Source: Christensenellaceae bacterium (lineage in GTDB: Bacteria > Bacillota > Clostridia > Christensenellales > DTU072). Taken from it: a stretch of 57,876 nt of DNA. The notes under the pieces were generated by a model that saw only the letters and a list, made by a program, of their open reading frames with translations, was not told where the DNA came from and made no database searches. The DNA lies in NCBI GenBank assembly GCA_031259965.1, contig JAIRKT010000097.1:1-57876 (forward strand), given 5' to 3'. This document shows, piece by piece, positions 40,700-51,408 of the stretch (its first letter is position 1; each line of letters opens with the position of its first letter). A program made the translations under genes and the position numbers.

Positions 40700-41850
40700 T
40701 CCTCATTCATATTGTGTCTGGGGATTCTTGGTTCGATGGGCAGCTTTTTTAAGAGTTTATAGCTGCTCTTCCCAAGCGTAGATTCCGGTGTGTCCCACCG
40801 TATTTATTTTTTGCCACCTTTTGATTTTCTAGGTAGCCATCGCCTAAATTTTGGGTGTTTTACCTCTTTAAAAGGCGGTTGTTATTTAATTTTTGCACTA
40901 GGCGGCGCTTCATGCAAAATCCTTCTGCTTATCTCAAACAAGAGCGTTTGAGTGTTTTTGTCGCATTGTTTCACCTCAGCTCAGCACCATACAAAGTGTT
41001 TCTTTTTTTTGTAGATTAATCCTGTTTCTGCTACACTCGCAGATATCTGGCTTTAGCGACACAGGCTATAGAAGAACCGCTAGAATAGGGACTCTTTTAT
41101 TGGTTTTATCAAGTGAGGCTTTCCTGCAATTCGCATTTCTTTTTGAAACATTGCATCCCGTATTTAAAAAATACAAAATAACACATTGCATCTCTCAAAC
41201 TAGCTCTCTATCAGATTTGATTGAATTTCTATCAAACACACAAAAGGCCTACTCTTATAGTCATAGATTTTACATCTTTAAGCCCAGAAATATCTTTTCA
41301 GAGGCTTGCACAAAAAGGATGCTGTTTTGAGTCTATCCACAATTACTAGTTTTGTTATGCCTCACTATAAAAACCTAGTTTAAAGAGAGTATTATAACAA
41401 AAGTTTGCTAGCATCACCTCTCGCGGCATCTTGATATGGCTTGCGTTTATAATTTGTTCGACTACTACCGCCTTTTGATTCTCTAGCATACTATTAAATC
41501 AAAAAGACACTAAAAACAAAACAACTAAACTATAACCTATACAGATTTTATTCTCACACTAGAGATTAGACTTAGAGTATCCATTGTAAGAGAAGCCTTT
41601 TTAGCGAGATTTAGCGGTTTTGCTCTTTGCTGTGCTAATCTTTTTATATTATAGGCCGCATTCATGTTGCTTACTACTTAAAGTTTATCGCAACATCGGC
41701 TGCGTGTTTTTTATCAGCTTCTTTAAAGACTGCTCTTTGCAAGTTATAACCAGCTATCATACCTTGATACTCTAGCCTCATATGCTTAACACAAATAGAC
41801 AATATTGTCGCTTTATTTGCATTTCGCTATTAACATTATACCACCTTGCG
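40700..41850 (-). pseudogene. tnpB: Decayed TnpB (IS200/IS605-type) region with right-end RNA-like hairpins
   Basis: No intact frame, but two diagnostic pieces are readable on the minus strand. At about 41610-41663 it reads NMNAAYNIKRLAQQ, like the NAAYNIK block after the TnpB zinc finger. At 40757-40804 it reads NTVGHTGIYAWEEQL before a stop, the classic C-terminal end of IS1341/IS605 TnpB proteins. An in-frame stop precedes the second piece, and frames change between them. Downstream (about 40700-40760) complementary GCAGC/GCTGC and CTTGG/CCAAG segments recall the structured right end that encodes the guide-type omega RNA. The ~800-bp separation of the pieces suggests two remnants or an insertion. 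Confidence 0.6.
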
Positions 41851-41952
41851 CCGCTTTTTGCAAGACAACAACAAGAGAACAAGTCAGCCCGCTGAACAGA
41901 ATGGTAAGGCTCGCCTTTCAAACATTACCTGTCTTTATATAATGCTTCTGTC

Positions 41953-44900
41953 TTACTGATACTCAGACATCGGTTTTATCTTGTCTAAATTTTCACTCCA
42001 AGTCTGTTGATAATGTGATAAAAGGTTGTCTGGCACAAAAACAGTTTGTATGCTCTCAAAAGCTTCTTTATCAATCTCAACAAAATCCGCGCATTCTACA
42101 ACTATTTTTATATCGGCCTGGCTTAACGATGCAAAAGCACCTCCAGATATTTTTCTAATATTATCAAATGCAGATGCGCTGTTACCTATTTTTATTTCAT
42201 TGGTTTGTGATTCTGCATAATAAACAAGGCGCGATCCTGATTCAGAAATTATATTAGTTATATTTCCTTTAATGTTATAAAAAGCGTTTTCACCTACATA
42301 CATAAGACTATCTGGCAATCCTACTATACTCTCTAAACTAGTACAGCCACTAAAAGCCTCTGCACCTATTGCGAGCAGAAGAGACCCTTCACTAAAAGTA
42401 ACCTTCGTTATGTAATCTAAATTTTTCATCGCTTTTGGTAAAATAAATTTAATATCTTTAGGTATTGTCACAGTATTCACTCCGCCCACAAATTTAACAT
42501 AAGTTGCAGATGTAGGACCTCTTACAATAACAGAGTTGTTATTCTGCGTAGTCACACTTTGAGTTGTGAAGTAACACTCTTTAAAAGCATCTTCTGCTAT
42601 AATTTTAATTGTTAAAGGCAAATCCATTGACATTAAACTATAGGCCATATAGAAAGCTTCGCTTCTTATCTCTATGAGGTTTGAGTTTATAGCAAATCTT
42701 ATTGACGCTATATAACTACTCCACGAAACGTCTCCTGCGCTTGTGTAATCTAATCTTGAAAATGCGCGTTTTTCTATAATTTTGACAGATGCTGGCACAG
42801 TTAATTGCGTGGATGTTCCTTTGTATTTATACAAAATTCCATCTTGGAGTATAACAAAGTCTGGGAATAATTTGTACCAATTGCTTCCTTCAAATGATCC
42901 TATCCCAAATTTGGTTAGTGTCTGTGGCATTTTTACGACTGAAATGTTTTTACCTGCTGTTTCTAACAAAAAGTCTACAGTTTCTTCTGTCCCCTCTAAA
43001 ATTTCAAGAGTTGTTACATGGCTGGCCAAAACCAAATCCTCGTTTTGCTCATTCTTTCCTATTAGTTCCTTGAGTTTAACACTCGCGTCATACGCTAAGA
43101 CTGTTAGTTTGGGATTTTGTTTTACAATATTATTAAGCACAGTAGAAAAATTTTGTGGTCTGGTGCTGTCAGCAACGTTTAATACCACTAGTCTCTCTAG
43201 ATTTTTTGTGCTTTCAAAAGATCGAGCATTAAATTCTTGGGAGGCTTTTATAGACAACTCGTATACTTGACTTAGTAGTATGTTCGCTCCATATGCTGTA
43301 AATTGAATTTGACCGTAACTCGTTGAAATCTCCACACTTCCTTCTCTAAATATCTGAAGCAGCGTGTGTGTTGCTTCATTTGCCTCGTAAAGAAGATCTC
43401 CATTTTCAGACCATATCACACCATCTATAGCTTTTAGTTCGCATTGGTCTCCTAAAACTACCGTATAATTGCTAGTTCCGAATATAAATTTTTGATAGCA
43501 AAAAATTTGCAGTTTCGTGTTTCCTTCTAACATGGTAGAAATATTACCACTCATAATTTCTGTTTCTCTTTTTATGAAAACTTTAATTAACCGTGGCATG
43601 TTCGCAAAGGCTCTATCTCCTATGTATTGTATATTAGAGCCTAATTCTATTAATTCAACAATCCCATTACCATAGAATGCATACTGCGCGACTGCAATAT
43701 ATTCATTGTCTAGTTTTAGGTAATAATTATCCTCTGTTATTGCTACTGCTATTTTCTGATTACTAGTTGTTTGGAGACTTGCAACACCATCGCTTGATTC
43801 AAAAGAATTAAGCCAAGCACTATTTAAAAATGCATCTTTGCCGATGGGCGTCTGTTCATTCAATTCATTAACTGTTGTAATAGTTTTTACATAAACAGCG
43901 TCTTTAAACATCTCTTCGCAAATCGAAAATTCGTGTCCCGGTCCAGTGGCGCCCGATGCTAGAATGTTTACTTCTGTCAAATGTTGAGGCGTTTGCCCAT
44001 TAAACAAGGTTTTAAGACTCCATCTTCCTGGAATATCAACTTTTGTTATGCCTTTATTGTTTTTTAATAATTTTGCAAATACTTTTGTGTTTGTTTCCAT
44101 CAAATCGCCTTTTGCGACTCCTCCTGCTGCTCCCCCATTTAAGATAGTTAACTTTGTTATTTGAGAAAGACCATCAAAGGCTAGTTCGTTTAATGGAAGT
44201 GCTACATCTACGGTTATTTCTTGTATGTATTGAGGAAGAACAAACGCACCAATTTCTATTGGGTTATAGTTTTGGGTATCAGATGGATGTCTGAACGTTA
44301 GGGTTAATACTACAGAATTGGTCTCATCTTTTTCTTTCAAATAAGCTATTACGTTTACGCCATTGTTAGCTTCATTCTTATCAACCAGCCAATTATCACT
44401 GTTTATACCTGGATTTTGGGTGATTGCAATGTTTTTATTTTGCCATATTTCGCTAGTTGAAGCTATTTTTGTAACGTATATAACAAACGCCTCATTTGTG
44501 TTTTGAAAAGCGTCTTCCTCTATGTTTAAGTTTGATACACCATCTGTTAGTGTTATAAGTGCTAATTTGTTAAATCTGGGAGATCCAGCAAAAGCTTTAG
44601 TCCCTATTGTTTTTAATAGGTTTGTTGATAAAATAACATTTTCCAAATTTGTCATATTAGAAAAAGCTTCTTCTCCTATTTGGGCCAGGTTTGAAGTTGT
44701 AGTAGTCTGATCTCTTACACTCATTACGGTCACCACTGAGGTATTCCCGTAAAATGCTCTTGCGTTTATTTGAGTTATATTATTTAAGATTGTAACTGAG
44801 CTGCTAGAGCCTACATATTTATATAAAATTCCATATCCCACTTCTATTAAATCATCTGTAAAGGAGCCACTTATATATGCTGTTTTGTCTAATGCATATA

Positions 44901-47900
44901 ATCCTATACTTCTTACGCTTCCTGGTATCAAACTCTTATTTACGTTTGCATTAAGCACAACCGCATTATAAAAAGCGTATGCTCCTATTGTTTTGAGTTT
45001 TGCACTCGAGGCATTATAGTCCGCAAATACTACTTCCTGTAGATTTGTGCAGCCTGCAAAAGCATAAGCTCCAATTTCTACAAGATTTACTGGAAGTGTT
45101 ACTTTTGTTATGCTTATTACATTCTCAAACATTTTTTCTGGTAGTATAACGTCTTCATCGTTGTTTTGCAATATATTTATGGTTTTAAGCATAACAGGCA
45201 AACCCATGCCTCCAAAAACATCACGAATGTTGTCTTTTGCTGTTAAAGATAATTCTGTTAATAATGTGTTTGTGTCAAACAGATTTTTTAGATATGTTCT
45301 GTTTATATAGGATTCATCTTTAATCATAAAAACCAAATGTTTTAGACTAGAAGTTCCCAACAAAGAATATTCATTTATTTCAATATCAGATGGTATTGTG
45401 AGTTTGGTTATTTTTTTGTTAAAAACATAAGACTCGAGTGTTGCTACTCTTAAAAATTTCGATTCGGACACCATTACTTCAGCTACTACTGGTTCTAAAC
45501 CCTCGCCTAAGTACTGAATTATGGCCGCATACTGGTTACTCCCTTGTGCTATTTCGTAATACGCCCATGTTCCATCAAAACTAATATTGCTGAAGGCATA
45601 GATTTTTGAGCGTCCTTTTAATTCGCTCCAGCCATCATTTGAAATTGAATCGTTTTCGTAATTTGTTAATATTTCTACATATATTCTGAAACCTAATTCT
45701 GTATCTGTAAAAACATTATATCCCAACCTGGGTGGCATTAGTTTGTTAAATTTAGCATATTTCAAAGAGCCGGCACTCAGAAATGCATTATCTCCTATTT
45801 CTATAAGTGTTGCCGGTAATATAATACTTTCAAGCGAAATTGCACTATTAAAAGCATTTCTTTCTATAGTATGAGTTCCCTCTGGGATACCATAAATTTT
45901 AGAATCTGAGTTTTTTACATATATTTCTTTTAGTTTTGTAGTCCCTTGGAAGGCGCTTTCTCCTATGGATAAGGAAACGACGCCTCTCTCTGCAAATTCT
46001 ATCGTTTCGAGTGCTGTACACTCTCTAAAGGCATTTGCTCCTATAACAGTGACTCCTAGAGGTATTATAATCTTTTCTAAACTTGTACAAGCATTAAAGG
46101 CATATGTTCCTATGGTTTTTATGGTTATAGGCAACTCAACATTTTTTAACGCACTCATAGAAGCAAAGGCATTGTCGCTTATTTCCATGACTTCATAAGA
46201 GAGTGTCTCTCCTGGTGTGTTATAGTGAGAAGCTACTTTTATGGACTCTGTTGTTTTTTTGTCCCCTGTAAAACCTACAACTTTTGCAAATCCCTGCAAC
46301 TCATCAATCTTATATAACACATAGTCATCACCTTTTGTCATTTCAATCCAGTTTCCATACAAAGTAAGATTTTCTATAACTGGCGACTCTATGTATTTTA
46401 CTGAGGTTGTTTCATCTTTATACCATCCCATAAAGGCCATTCCACTCATAAAAGAAGTGTTTTGCTCAATATAAGAATTTAATAATTGATTGAGTTTGTT
46501 GTTCGTTAGAATTTCTCCATACTTCAATGTTTCAGTTGCTAATATATTTTCTTGTTGCTTTAATGCAATTTGAATATCCTTTAGAGTAAAAATCGCAAAG
46601 ATTCTTGACTCTTCTGTTACTTTTTTGTTGTTTATTTGTTCTTCAGTCATCGGTTCTAAAGCAGACGCTGTAAAATTCCACCCTTTAAAAATATGTCCTT
46701 CTAGTACTAACTTATCACTTTGTTTGTCATTTATCTCTTTTATAGTCTCTTGCGATATGCTATCACCATGTCCTACTGTAGTAATATATATTAGTATTTC
46801 ATTTACTGATGTGCTTATATAAAACTCTACGGTGTAATTTATTTTTTCGAATTTCGCCTTTATTATTATTTCTTCACCTTTAGCACCTGTTAATTTTGCT
46901 ATGTCTCGATCCCACCCTACAAATCTATAGCCTATAGACTCATAATTTTCTAGACTTCCTGGCACAGCAACAGCCTGCCCGTAATTGGCATTTTCAACAG
47001 TTCCTATAATTCGTGTTTCCGCTTCTACGTTAACGTTATCTATCAAAAAAGTTACTTTAAATTTCCATGGCACAAACCTGGCATTAAATGTTTTATCGCC
47101 TGCTGCCGTCATACCTTGAGTATAGCCATCCCAAGAATCAAAATCGTACCCTTCTTTTTGTGGTTCTCCTGGGCTGTTTATAATAGAACCATATTGAACG
47201 TTATTATATTGATATTCGTTTTCAAAATTATCAATTTTGGCCCCTTCAAATTTAAATTCAATTGTATAAACTTCTAATTCATACGACATAACAACTTTTA
47301 TATCTCCAGTTATGGACAATTCTCTTAAATCCACTTTTGAATTATCTATGGTCCAGGCACCCACGTAACCTGTTTTGCTTGTTATGTTTGGGATTTCACT
47401 GCTTACTAAATATCCACCAGATCTAACTCGTGTTGAACTAAATGCTACAATGCCTTCAGCTAGTGGTTGGTCAAAAAATTCTACTAAATACATTGGCGTG
47501 AAGATTGCAATTAACTCTATATCATTTACTACTATATCTTCAGCCATGTTCCAGGGTTCTGAATTTGTTTGATTATGCCATGCTACAAACATTTGATCCT
47601 CACCTGTCACAGGATTTGAGGGTCTTTGTGCTTCTGGAATAGGGTCGCCTGCTTGTACTGTTAATTGGGCTTCTTGCTTATCATTTACTATAAATACTAC
47701 ATTGTAATATATTCGCTCATAGATTGCTATTATATTCATATCCATAGTAACATTAGTAAAATCAGCACCCTCTGTAGAACAAAGCCATTCGCTAAACGTG
47801 TTGTATTCTAATGTGGGAGGGGTAGGATATTCTTTTATACTAGAACCATGCTCTAGCATTTGATCATCATTTCCGTTAACTTGTATTATAGTTCCATTTT

Positions 47901-49413
47901 GCATTTGAAAAACAATCCGGTAATATTTTGGGGCGTCAATTGCCCAAATATTTAAGTCTTCTTGTATGTTAACAAAAGCATCCTCGCCTACATTCCAAGC
48001 TGTTAGTCTTCCTTCTATGGATGGAGGAACTGGCCACGGCGTCGGTAAATTGCCGCCTTTTTCTACAGGATAAGAGTTTATTATCTCATCACACTTGTTA
48101 TTAGTATAAAATGTTATTGTTATAACATCTACCCATTTTGCATATAATACAATATTATCTCTTAAAACTCTATCACTATCAAAATGCCATTCTTGTTGGA
48201 AAATATTGTTATCTAAATACCAGCTTTTGAATATATAATTTTCAAGAACGTCAGTTTCACTAAAGATTGTTTCTAAGTCCGGTTTTTTTTCTTGTGTAAT
48301 GAGTTGGTTGTATTCGATGTCTTCAGCTTTAAAATAGCGGAGTTCTTCGTTTACATTTGTTCCAAAATCAAACGTTACATCATATTGCACCGTAGCATAT
48401 ACTGCTTCAATGTGCAATTCAGATTTAATTTCTTTCATGCCCGGGACATCCTCTATTTTTTCAAAAGGCTCCCCTGCCATTCCTCTTAACCTATAACCCA
48501 CTATTACTTTGTAATTAGGTGTTGGTTTTTCTAACTTCTCTATCGTTTCTTTTGCGATTGTTGAAACGTCATCCCCTAGATGAAAATCAATATTTAAAGG
48601 GATGTTTACTGTTTCTCCTAATTGGTTTTGAAAATGAAAATAAACACCATATATAACTTCTGTATAAATTGCATCTATTCTTTGTGAGTTTATTAAATCA
48701 TCCCATTCCCCAGAATAATTCCAAACACCCGTATAACCATCTCTTGCTGGAACAATAGGTATGTTTGTATATGTGACATTAGGCCTTACATCATTTCTCA
48801 CTATTTCTGGAATTTCATAACCCGGCACAAAGTAAACGGTTAAGTACTTTACCCATTTCGCATAAAGCGTTATGTTTTTTTTGACTATTGCTGTGTTAAA
48901 ATCCCATATGTTTGTTAAAGTCTCATCCGAATACCAACCATCAAAGAAATATCCATCCTTTTCTGGTTCTACAGGAGGATCTATTGTACTATTTACACTG
49001 GCTTTTATATCTTCAATCTTTGTGTCTGCATATGTTTCAAATTTTACAGTGTAATTAGATCTGCTTCCTGCCAAATTAGAGACAGATATGTCAAAATAAG
49101 TTGAAATCTGTTTTTTGTATGAAATTTTCACTCTTAAAGAATTTATCTCTTTTTGCGTACTAAAACCAGAAACTTCTAAATCCTCTTTTAACTCCTCATA
49201 TGTAAAAGTTCTGTTTGTACTATCTGAAAAACTTATTTTGAATTTCATTCCTTCGGTGTTAAATTCATCGCCTACTTCATATTCTGTTTTAACTCCATCT
49301 AAAAGTATTTCTATGTTGTTTGCAACCACGGGTTCTGCACACGCTACAGTAATCAAAATTAACATGCAAACAAGAACTACTATTTGGGTAGTTTTCCATT
49401 TTGTTTTCGACAT
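41953..49413 (-). CDS. Giant lipoprotein: InlB-type repeats plus BspA-type leucine-rich repeats
   Basis: About 2490 residues. A type II signal peptide ends with ITVAC, predicting a lipid-anchored surface protein. Residues ~30-115 look like a bacterial Ig-like domain (DGVKTEYEVGDEFNTEGMKF). From ~120 to ~1020 there are roughly ten InlB B-type/Flg_new repeats, each with a phrase such as GYFFDGWYSDET or ITLYAKW. From ~1025 to the end there are many BspA-type LRR_5 units (ISDNAFASMSALKNVELP, IGTYAFNACTSLEKIIIP). Such proteins bind host or microbial surfaces in gut and oral bacteria. The start chosen is ATG 49413, with AGAGG immediately upstream; a GTG six bases earlier overlaps that site. There is no LPXTG or C-terminal anchor. 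Confidence 0.85.
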   Translation of the reverse strand: MSKTKWKTTQIVVLVCMLILITVACAEPVVANNIEILLDGVKTEYEVGDEFNTEGMKFKISFSDSTNRTFTYEELKEDLEVSGFSTQKEINSLRVKISYKKQISTYFDISVSNLAGSRSNYTVKFETYADTKIEDIKASVNSTIDPPVEPEKDGYFFDGWYSDETLTNIWDFNTAIVKKNITLYAKWVKYLTVYFVPGYEIPEIVRNDVRPNVTYTNIPIVPARDGYTGVWNYSGEWDDLINSQRIDAIYTEVIYGVYFHFQNQLGETVNIPLNIDFHLGDDVSTIAKETIEKLEKPTPNYKVIVGYRLRGMAGEPFEKIEDVPGMKEIKSELHIEAVYATVQYDVTFDFGTNVNEELRYFKAEDIEYNQLITQEKKPDLETIFSETDVLENYIFKSWYLDNNIFQQEWHFDSDRVLRDNIVLYAKWVDVITITFYTNNKCDEIINSYPVEKGGNLPTPWPVPPSIEGRLTAWNVGEDAFVNIQEDLNIWAIDAPKYYRIVFQMQNGTIIQVNGNDDQMLEHGSSIKEYPTPPTLEYNTFSEWLCSTEGADFTNVTMDMNIIAIYERIYYNVVFIVNDKQEAQLTVQAGDPIPEAQRPSNPVTGEDQMFVAWHNQTNSEPWNMAEDIVVNDIELIAIFTPMYLVEFFDQPLAEGIVAFSSTRVRSGGYLVSSEIPNITSKTGYVGAWTIDNSKVDLRELSITGDIKVVMSYELEVYTIEFKFEGAKIDNFENEYQYNNVQYGSIINSPGEPQKEGYDFDSWDGYTQGMTAAGDKTFNARFVPWKFKVTFLIDNVNVEAETRIIGTVENANYGQAVAVPGSLENYESIGYRFVGWDRDIAKLTGAKGEEIIIKAKFEKINYTVEFYISTSVNEILIYITTVGHGDSISQETIKEINDKQSDKLVLEGHIFKGWNFTASALEPMTEEQINNKKVTEESRIFAIFTLKDIQIALKQQENILATETLKYGEILTNNKLNQLLNSYIEQNTSFMSGMAFMGWYKDETTSVKYIESPVIENLTLYGNWIEMTKGDDYVLYKIDELQGFAKVVGFTGDKKTTESIKVASHYNTPGETLSYEVMEISDNAFASMSALKNVELPITIKTIGTYAFNACTSLEKIIIPLGVTVIGANAFRECTALETIEFAERGVVSLSIGESAFQGTTKLKEIYVKNSDSKIYGIPEGTHTIERNAFNSAISLESIILPATLIEIGDNAFLSAGSLKYAKFNKLMPPRLGYNVFTDTELGFRIYVEILTNYENDSISNDGWSELKGRSKIYAFSNISFDGTWAYYEIAQGSNQYAAIIQYLGEGLEPVVAEVMVSESKFLRVATLESYVFNKKITKLTIPSDIEINEYSLLGTSSLKHLVFMIKDESYINRTYLKNLFDTNTLLTELSLTAKDNIRDVFGGMGLPVMLKTINILQNNDEDVILPEKMFENVISITKVTLPVNLVEIGAYAFAGCTNLQEVVFADYNASSAKLKTIGAYAFYNAVVLNANVNKSLIPGSVRSIGLYALDKTAYISGSFTDDLIEVGYGILYKYVGSSSSVTILNNITQINARAFYGNTSVVTVMSVRDQTTTTSNLAQIGEEAFSNMTNLENVILSTNLLKTIGTKAFAGSPRFNKLALITLTDGVSNLNIEEDAFQNTNEAFVIYVTKIASTSEIWQNKNIAITQNPGINSDNWLVDKNEANNGVNVIAYLKEKDETNSVVLTLTFRHPSDTQNYNPIEIGAFVLPQYIQEITVDVALPLNELAFDGLSQITKLTILNGGAAGGVAKGDLMETNTKVFAKLLKNNKGITKVDIPGRWSLKTLFNGQTPQHLTEVNILASGATGPGHEFSICEEMFKDAVYVKTITTVNELNEQTPIGKDAFLNSAWLNSFESSDGVASLQTTSNQKIAVAITEDNYYLKLDNEYIAVAQYAFYGNGIVELIELGSNIQYIGDRAFANMPRLIKVFIKRETEIMSGNISTMLEGNTKLQIFCYQKFIFGTSNYTVVLGDQCELKAIDGVIWSENGDLLYEANEATHTLLQIFREGSVEISTSYGQIQFTAYGANILLSQVYELSIKASQEFNARSFESTKNLERLVVLNVADSTRPQNFSTVLNNIVKQNPKLTVLAYDASVKLKELIGKNEQNEDLVLASHVTTLEILEGTEETVDFLLETAGKNISVVKMPQTLTKFGIGSFEGSNWYKLFPDFVILQDGILYKYKGTSTQLTVPASVKIIEKRAFSRLDYTSAGDVSWSSYIASIRFAINSNLIEIRSEAFYMAYSLMSMDLPLTIKIIAEDAFKECYFTTQSVTTQNNNSVIVRGPTSATYVKFVGGVNTVTIPKDIKFILPKAMKNLDYITKVTFSEGSLLLAIGAEAFSGCTSLESIVGLPDSLMYVGENAFYNIKGNITNIISESGSRLVYYAESQTNEIKIGNSASAFDNIRKISGGAFASLSQADIKIVVECADFVEIDKEAFESIQTVFVPDNLLSHYQQTWSENLDKIKPMSEYQ

Positions 49414-49565
49414 AAACACCTCTGTCTAATTAAAAGAAACAACTATTTCTTTTTTACAACAAAAGACACAGCTCGCAAAAAAACCATTACGCCATTCTAA
49501 ATAAGTCTTAAGTAAAAGTTGTTTTCTATCTAAAGACCTGCCCATTGACAATCCTTTGTTTATAT

Positions 49566-49594
49566 ATTATACTAAATTTTGCAAAAAAAATCAA
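49566..49594 (-). promoter_or_regulatory. Sigma-A promoter of the giant lipoprotein gene
   Basis: On the minus strand, TTGATT (49589-49594), a 17-bp spacer and TATAAT (49566-49571); the leader is about 150 nt. Confidence 0.65.
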
Positions 49595-49842
49595 GACTTG
49601 CCCCCTTTTGATTCACATAGTCCGCTAAAATCTTATATATTTAAGGTCTTTTTAATCCTTCTCTTTTTGTTTTATTTTTTGTTTTGAATTTTTTTTACTG
49701 TTACCTTTAGATATGCGTTTTTATAGACTGCTTTTTTGTTTTTTCTATTAGCTTTTGCTATTAAGAGGCGTTTTTGTCTTTTGCTCTAAAAAAACCGTCT
49801 TCTTTTTTTTAAAATTTTACTGATTTAATTAGTCTCTTTTTC
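49595..49842. other. T-rich intergenic region upstream of dnaA without DnaA boxes
   Basis: I see no match to TTATCCACA on either strand, although many bacteria have a box cluster directly upstream of dnaA. The boxes are instead found at 53780-53910. Confidence 0.5.
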
Positions 49843-49871
49843 TTGATAGTATTTACCTTTTTTGCTATAAT
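49843..49871 (+). promoter_or_regulatory. Sigma-A promoter of dnaA
   Basis: TTGATA (49843-49848), 17 bp and TATAAT (49866-49871). The ATG of dnaA begins at 49879, so a start 6-8 bp after the -10 would coincide with the initiation codon. Confidence 0.7.
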
Positions 49872-49878
49872 AGTTTTT

Positions 49879-51255
49879 ATGATTGACATAAATCGTGTTT
49901 GGAGTGATGTAAAGACTCAACTCTCTGTTAATATAAATTCAATAGCTTATATGATGTGGATAGAACCTCTTAATCCACATTCTGTGAGGAATAATGTATT
50001 AATTTTGATTACACCTACATTAAATTCTAAAACCACGATAAATCGAAATTATTATGATATAATTAAAAAGGCCTTAACTTCTCTATATAGTTCTTTTTCT
50101 GATGTTAGATTTTTATTGGAATCAGAAATTCCATCTGATTCTTCATATTCAGATGATATACATGATGATCAACTTGTTATAAACACATCTGTTGGTTCTG
50201 TAAAGAGAGTTTGTCCTTTCATATCAAAATATACATTCAGCAATTTAATTGAAGGCGAAAATAATGAACTAGCTAAACACGCAGCCCTTGCTGTTTCAAA
50301 ATGTCCTGGTGGTGCTGGTGATTACATAGAATTTAACCCGCTCTTTATTTATGGAGGAGTAGGGCTTGGAAAAACACATTTGCTTCATGCTATAGGAAAC
50401 TATCTTTGGGAGAATTTTCCTGAAAAAAAGGTATTGTACGTTCCTACTGAAAAAATGACAAATGATTATATAGATTCTATAAGTTCTGCGACCAAATCAA
50501 CAGACATAAAAGCTTTTAGAAAAAAATATCGAAGTGTTGATGTCCTCATGATAGATGATGTTCAATTTCTTGAAAAAAAAGCAGGAATGCAAGATGTTTT
50601 TTTCCATATATTTAACGAACTCTATCAAGCAGGCAAACAAATCGTATTATCAAGTGATAGACCACCAAAAGAAATAGGAACGCTGGAAGATAGATTGAGA
50701 TCTAGATTTGAAGGTGGACTATTAGCTGACATACAACCGCCCGGCCTTGAAATGAGAATAGCTATTTTAAAGCATAAAATGCTGCAACAAAAAATAGCTG
50801 CAAATGACGAGGTTGTCACCTTTTTAGCGGAACAAATAGATTCAAACGTAAGAGAATTAGAAGGAGCATTATCTAAGGTTGTTTTTTATTCAAACCTATT
50901 AAACAAACCTTCTCCTGATATTTCAATTGCTAAAGAAGCCCTCAAGGTTGACACACAAAAAAAGGATGTAATAGATCCAAATGAAATAATAAATGCTGTT
51001 TGTTCTTATTTTAGAATTCCTAAATCTGATATAATTGGCAAAAAGAAAACTAAAATGCTGGTTGAAGCTCGCATGCTTGCCATCTTTTTAATTACTGATA
51101 TGCTCTCAACTCCATTAGTCACAATTGGACAACTGCTAGGGGGGAGAGATCATACTACTATAATACATTCACGAGATAAAATACAACAAAAAATTAAGGA
51201 GAACAAAGAAACATTGATTCAAATTAATGACATAAAATCCCTTTTATCTAAGTAG
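49879..51255 (+). CDS. dnaA: Chromosomal replication initiator DnaA
   Basis: AAA+ initiator that binds DnaA boxes and opens oriC. Domain I begins NRVWSDVKTQL; a short acidic linker (SEIPSDSSYSDDIHDDQ) is domain II. Domain III has Walker A GGVGLGKTH (from Gly159, Lys165), Walker B LMIDDVQF and LRSRFEGG. Domain IV ends with the DNA-binding signature GGRDHTTIIHSRDKI. The length, 458 residues, is typical. The start chosen is ATG 49879 because homologues begin there; the earlier TTG at 49843 is the -35 box. No ribosome binding site precedes this ATG, and the promoter lies so close that the message is probably leaderless. dnaN follows after ~150 bp. Confidence 0.98.
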   Translation: MIDINRVWSDVKTQLSVNINSIAYMMWIEPLNPHSVRNNVLILITPTLNSKTTINRNYYDIIKKALTSLYSSFSDVRFLLESEIPSDSSYSDDIHDDQLVINTSVGSVKRVCPFISKYTFSNLIEGENNELAKHAALAVSKCPGGAGDYIEFNPLFIYGGVGLGKTHLLHAIGNYLWENFPEKKVLYVPTEKMTNDYIDSISSATKSTDIKAFRKKYRSVDVLMIDDVQFLEKKAGMQDVFFHIFNELYQAGKQIVLSSDRPPKEIGTLEDRLRSRFEGGLLADIQPPGLEMRIAILKHKMLQQKIAANDEVVTFLAEQIDSNVRELEGALSKVVFYSNLLNKPSPDISIAKEALKVDTQKKDVIDPNEIINAVCSYFRIPKSDIIGKKKTKMLVEARMLAIFLITDMLSTPLVTIGQLLGGRDHTTIIHSRDKIQQKIKENKETLIQINDIKSLLSK

Positions 51256-51408
51256 TGTGTTTAGATAAAAACATAAAAATAATTCTTACTATTTGTAAAC
51301 ATTGAAAATAAAAGTTTTAATTTCTTCTTTCTTATCTGAAGGATTGTTTGAAGAATAATAAAACTTATTTTTATCACTAAATAAATTTAAGTCCAGGAGG
51401 ACATAATT

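Noticed and set aside
41100-41330. 76-codon plus-strand frame in the TnpB remnant region
   Set aside because: No ribosome binding site, no recognisable motif, and antisense to decayed TnpB sequence.
41334-41342. Single near-DnaA box (CTATCCACA)
   Set aside because: Isolated one-mismatch site in decayed mobile DNA with no neighbours.
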